Below, piece after piece: positions 30,869-33,734 of a stretch of DNA of 33,734 nucleotides. The notes beneath the pieces were generated by a model, which searched no databases, was not told where the DNA came from, and saw only the letters and a program-made list of their open reading frames with translations. The stretch's first letter is position 1. The number at the start of each line of letters is the position of its first letter. This DNA comes from Asaia bogorensis (GTDB lineage Bacteria; Pseudomonadota; Alphaproteobacteria; Acetobacterales; Acetobacteraceae): positions 1 through 33,734 of the forward strand of contig CAMCDA010000027.1 in NCBI GenBank assembly GCA_945873195.1, given 5' to 3'. The position numbers and the translations under genes were made by a program.

Positions 30869-33544
30869 TCAGGGGCCGAAGGTGAAACGTTTCACCCGGG
30901 GTGCCCAATGGCGCAGGCTCTCGATGATCGCCGCGGTCTCCTGCCCGTTGGCCGGTTGCCCCTCTGGTTGCTGCTTGACCGGCTTTTCGATGAGGGCGCG
31001 TGCCGCCTGGAACGCATGCGCTTCCTTGGCGGGGACCGGCGTGTCCATGGGCGCGAAGAGGGCTTCGAGCGTCAGCGGCTCGTCCTCCTTGGCCGCGATC
31101 AGCCGGTCGATCAGCGTCCGCGTGGCCTCGGGCGCGCCGGTGGACAGGGCCAGCAGGATCACCGCGCCGCGATAGGTGCCGGCCTTGCCGTCGTCCAGCA
31201 CGAAATCGCGCCTTTCGGCCGAGGACAAGGTCGCTTTCAGCAGCCGATACAGGTTCGCGAACCGCACGGTGCGGCGGGGCGAAATGCCGACTGCAGTGGC
31301 CATGTCCAGGATGCGCTCACGTTCCTCGCCGCCGAGGTTCAGGGCTTCGGCCGCCGTGCGCGCCTCGGCGGCGGCGATGACTTCGGGGGGCGGCGTCTCG
31401 ACTGCGGGCGTTGTTTCAGCAGGCGCGGAAGGCGCGGTGGTCCCGGCAGTCGGTTCAGATGGGGTTGCGGGCGGCTTCACCGCCTCGGTGGGCGGTGTGA
31501 CTTGTGTCGGCGGCTTGGGCGGGGCGTCCCCCTGGCCCGCCGGGTCGATCGCCAGGGCCAGCAGGCGGCGACCGGAGTCCGGGCTCATGTCGGGTAGCCA
31601 GAACGGAATCTGGAAGACCTTTTCCAGATAGTCGGTGGGGCTGGCGATCGAGTCTTCGCGGCCAAGCTGCCCGGGATAGCGGGTGAGCAAGGCCTGGGAG
31701 ACCCAGCGGATATCGACGCCCACGACCACGACGAACAGCGGGAAGGCCAGTAGCAAATGGACGGCCTCCAGCACCTCCACCACTCGTTGCGGGGGGCAGC
31801 GGTCGAGGTCGTCGATATACAGGACGATTCGTTGCACCGGCTGTTGCAAGCCGTCCACCCCGCCCTCGGCCGGGGAGATGTTGTTCAGGATGTCCTCCAG
31901 CCCCTCCATGTCCTGGCGGATCATGTGGATCAGGCCGAGGTGCCGTTGATAGCCGCCATCGGCGAGGCGTTCGGCCACGAATCGCATCATGCGTTCGGCG
32001 GAACTGGCTTTCCGCACATCCTCATGCGCCTGTTTGACCGCGGCCTGGGCGGCGTTCAGTTCGGCCTGGCGGCGGGATCGTTCGGCTTCTGCCTCGGCCG
32101 TGGCGCGTCGGGCGGCGAGGAGGGAGGCGTCGGCTTCGGCCAGGCGCTGGTGCTGGGTTTGCTCGACTCGTTTGCGTAGGGCTTCGAGGACGGCGAAGGC
32201 GCGGGTCGCCTTGGCGACATGCGTACGGCCCCAGGTGATCAGCGTGGCGAGGCCGGCGATCAGGGGGGCGATGACGGTCGTGACGGCGGTGACCATCGCC
32301 GCAAGATCGGCGCCCCAATAGCTGAGGACGATGGTGCCGAGGAGCAGGCCGCCGAACACCATGCCGACGCGTTCCAGCAGCGCGCCGCGTTCAGCGGGGG
32401 AAAAGCCCGCCTGGGCGAGCCAGCCAAGGACCGAGGCGCCGCGGGCCCCGCTTGCGCGGACTTCGTCGAGCAGTTCCTGCATGGCGCCGACCTTCTCGGC
32501 CAGAGCCTCGCTGGTGCCGGCGGCGCCATGGGCGGCGTTGCGAAGGGACGTGAGGTCCTGGGCCAGTTCCGGGCGGCCGAGGTACTCGGCGGCGTTGACC
32601 GCGCTGTCGCCGATGCTGGTAACCCAGGCAGCGGCGTTGCCCGCGCCGGTGGGGCGGAGGCTTTCCAAGGTCATGCCCCAGACTTCGTTTATGACGGCGT
32701 CCGCGCGTGGGACGGCCTGTTCAGCCAAGCGCCGCTTCGCGGCTTCGGCCTCGGCCTGTCGCAGGGCGGCCTGGGCTTCCTTCTCGCGGCTTTCAGCGGC
32801 GCGGAGTTCGGCTTCGGCCGCGACCTGGGCTGCCTCGTGGAGTTTCAGCTTTCCAAGAACGGCTTCAAAATCGGACGGCTTGCCCTGGGGGGAGAGCGCT
32901 TCCTTCAATCCGACCAGGATGGCGTGCATCAGGGAGGCCCAGAGGTTGCCCTCCACATAATGCCAGGCGTTGAACCAGATCGGGACGACACGGCGCTTGA
33001 ACACCGGCGGGGTCGAGGGCGCCGTCGCCTCCCGTTCGGCGTAGTCTTTGACCGCCCACTGGATCATCCGCATGAAGTAGGACTTGCCCGAGCCCCAGGC
33101 GCCGAAGACTGCAATGGAGAGCGGAGGCTTCTGGTTCTCGGCCGCGATGAGGGCACCGATGCCGTTGGCGAACTGGCGCAGGCCGAGGCGATCGTTCGGC
33201 CGAGGGTCCCGGTCGTCGGGAACCATGTCGGGGCGGGTGGTGGCGACCTGGACCGGGGGCGGGAGAAGGATTTGCCGCCAGATAGGGAGCTTGTCGCGAT
33301 CCTCGGGGAACAGGCTGGTGATGAGGTCGGGGAGGTCGGTCAGGATGGGGGTGACATCAACGCCTCGGTCGGCGAGCATGTCCGCGACGTCCTGGCGGAG
33401 GAGGAGCGCGGCGACGAGGTGGCGGGGGCCGGTCAGAGGGGCGTTGGTCTGCTCGGCAATCGAATACGCCTGATGGAGCAGGGCCGTAACGTTGGCATCC
33501 GGAACGCCGGTAGCTTCCCGATTACGGGCCATGCCGGCGCGCAA
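30869..33544 (-). CDS. KAP-family P-loop NTPase with Clp-N-like N-terminus
   Basis: The protein is 891 residues. An N-terminal helical segment (about 15-70; ALLHQAYSIAEQTNAPLTGP, RHLVAALLLRQDVADMLADR) resembles a Clp N-domain. The KAP NTPase core has Walker A AVFGAWGSGKSYFMRM (about 145-160), RRVVPIWFNAWHYVEGNLWA, and Walker B RIVLYIDDLDRCPPQRVVEV (about 600). Inserted between them are two Ala/Glu/Arg coiled coils and a pair of membrane helices (FGGLLLGTIVLSYWGADLAA and TTVIAPLIAGLATLITWG), typical of KAP proteins. A Pro/Thr-rich linker (about 690-740) and a helical end follow. KAP NTPases are membrane-linked and some take part in phage exclusion; the role here is unknown. The start is uncertain: TTG 33544 or ATG 33532, with the frame open to about 33595. 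Nothing is recognised in 30612-30868 or 33596-33734. Confidence 0.8.
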   Translation of the reverse strand: MRAGMARNREATGVPDANVTALLHQAYSIAEQTNAPLTGPRHLVAALLLRQDVADMLADRGVDVTPILTDLPDLITSLFPEDRDKLPIWRQILLPPPVQVATTRPDMVPDDRDPRPNDRLGLRQFANGIGALIAAENQKPPLSIAVFGAWGSGKSYFMRMIQWAVKDYAEREATAPSTPPVFKRRVVPIWFNAWHYVEGNLWASLMHAILVGLKEALSPQGKPSDFEAVLGKLKLHEAAQVAAEAELRAAESREKEAQAALRQAEAEAAKRRLAEQAVPRADAVINEVWGMTLESLRPTGAGNAAAWVTSIGDSAVNAAEYLGRPELAQDLTSLRNAAHGAAGTSEALAEKVGAMQELLDEVRASGARGASVLGWLAQAGFSPAERGALLERVGMVFGGLLLGTIVLSYWGADLAAMVTAVTTVIAPLIAGLATLITWGRTHVAKATRAFAVLEALRKRVEQTQHQRLAEADASLLAARRATAEAEAERSRRQAELNAAQAAVKQAHEDVRKASSAERMMRFVAERLADGGYQRHLGLIHMIRQDMEGLEDILNNISPAEGGVDGLQQPVQRIVLYIDDLDRCPPQRVVEVLEAVHLLLAFPLFVVVVGVDIRWVSQALLTRYPGQLGREDSIASPTDYLEKVFQIPFWLPDMSPDSGRRLLALAIDPAGQGDAPPKPPTQVTPPTEAVKPPATPSEPTAGTTAPSAPAETTPAVETPPPEVIAAAEARTAAEALNLGGEERERILDMATAVGISPRRTVRFANLYRLLKATLSSAERRDFVLDDGKAGTYRGAVILLALSTGAPEATRTLIDRLIAAKEDEPLTLEALFAPMDTPVPAKEAHAFQAARALIEKPVKQQPEGQPANGQETAAIIESLRHWAPRVKRFTFGP

Positions 33545-33734
33545 TACATCCAGCAGTGCCTCGTCGCGCCGCAGGTCGGCGAGTGCTAGCCCATCCTATT
33601 CATCGCTCCATCGTGTGATCGATGGCCTGACCTGCGGACGCGGTATCGCGGTGCGCAATTTCATCGCTCAAGCGGATCGTATCTGTTGGGCGTGAGGGTT
33701 GACGGGATCGGACTGGTTTTGAGGCACATCGCCC

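Overview
The window is about 33.7 kb of high-GC DNA. It looks like an alphaproteobacterial chromosome, most likely Rhodospirillales/Acetobacteraceae. The reasons are the conserved kdsD-lptC-lptA-lptB ... rpoN block, a complex I NDUFA9-type epimerase, GTG/TTG starts in NTGA gene overlaps, and strongly GC-biased third codon positions. The taxon is inferred from gene order and protein style, not from a search.

Chromosomal layout, left part. An unrecognised gene tail (1-120) is followed by a sulfate ABC transporter operon, sbp-cysT-cysW-cysA (247-4013). Converging on it is a two-gene operon of periplasmic-binding-like proteins: a PstS-like protein and a membrane-anchored TAXI protein. Next, on the minus strand, comes the envelope block: kdsD (arabinose-5-phosphate isomerase), lptC, lptA and lptB (LPS export), then a methyltransferase and rpoN. 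Upstream of kdsD is a 26-residue hydrophobic peptide gene with an excellent ribosome binding site. An opposing terminator next to it gives an arrangement like a type I toxin-antitoxin pair. After that come an RNase D-like exonuclease, tRNA-Leu(CAG), an NDUFA9-like protein, a glutathione S-transferase and tRNA-Val(CAC).

Mobile region (16772-25968). A 9.1-kb element sits in the 3' end of tRNA-Asn(GTT) and is bounded by a perfect 55-bp direct repeat. It carries a P4-type integrase, a divergent regulator/AlpA-like switch with repeated CGGACCA half-sites, a coupled small protein and a primase-helicase (VapE type). The last is interrupted by an in-frame TAG where the family has Trp. Immediately downstream is a perfect 28-bp inverted repeat around a Z-DNA-prone spacer, which I propose as the replication origin. 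Then come an HK97-fold major capsid protein with two coupled small proteins, a ribbon-helix-helix protein, a ParB/HTH remnant and a ParB-like protein. No terminase, portal, tail or lysis gene is visible, so this reads as a minimal phage satellite with its own capsid gene. It is the best candidate for an under-described system here.

Right part. Seventeen bases beyond the -35 of the tRNA-Asn promoter begins a decayed insertion sequence (26032-27295) with 27-bp inverted ends and a 16-bp near-perfect target duplication. Its transposase has been split by a gene for a secreted YHS-domain protein. Then come motB and motA (in that unusual order), a TylF-type methyltransferase with a C-terminal beta-sandwich, and an 891-residue KAP-type P-loop NTPase with an N-terminal Clp-N-like segment and internal membrane helices.
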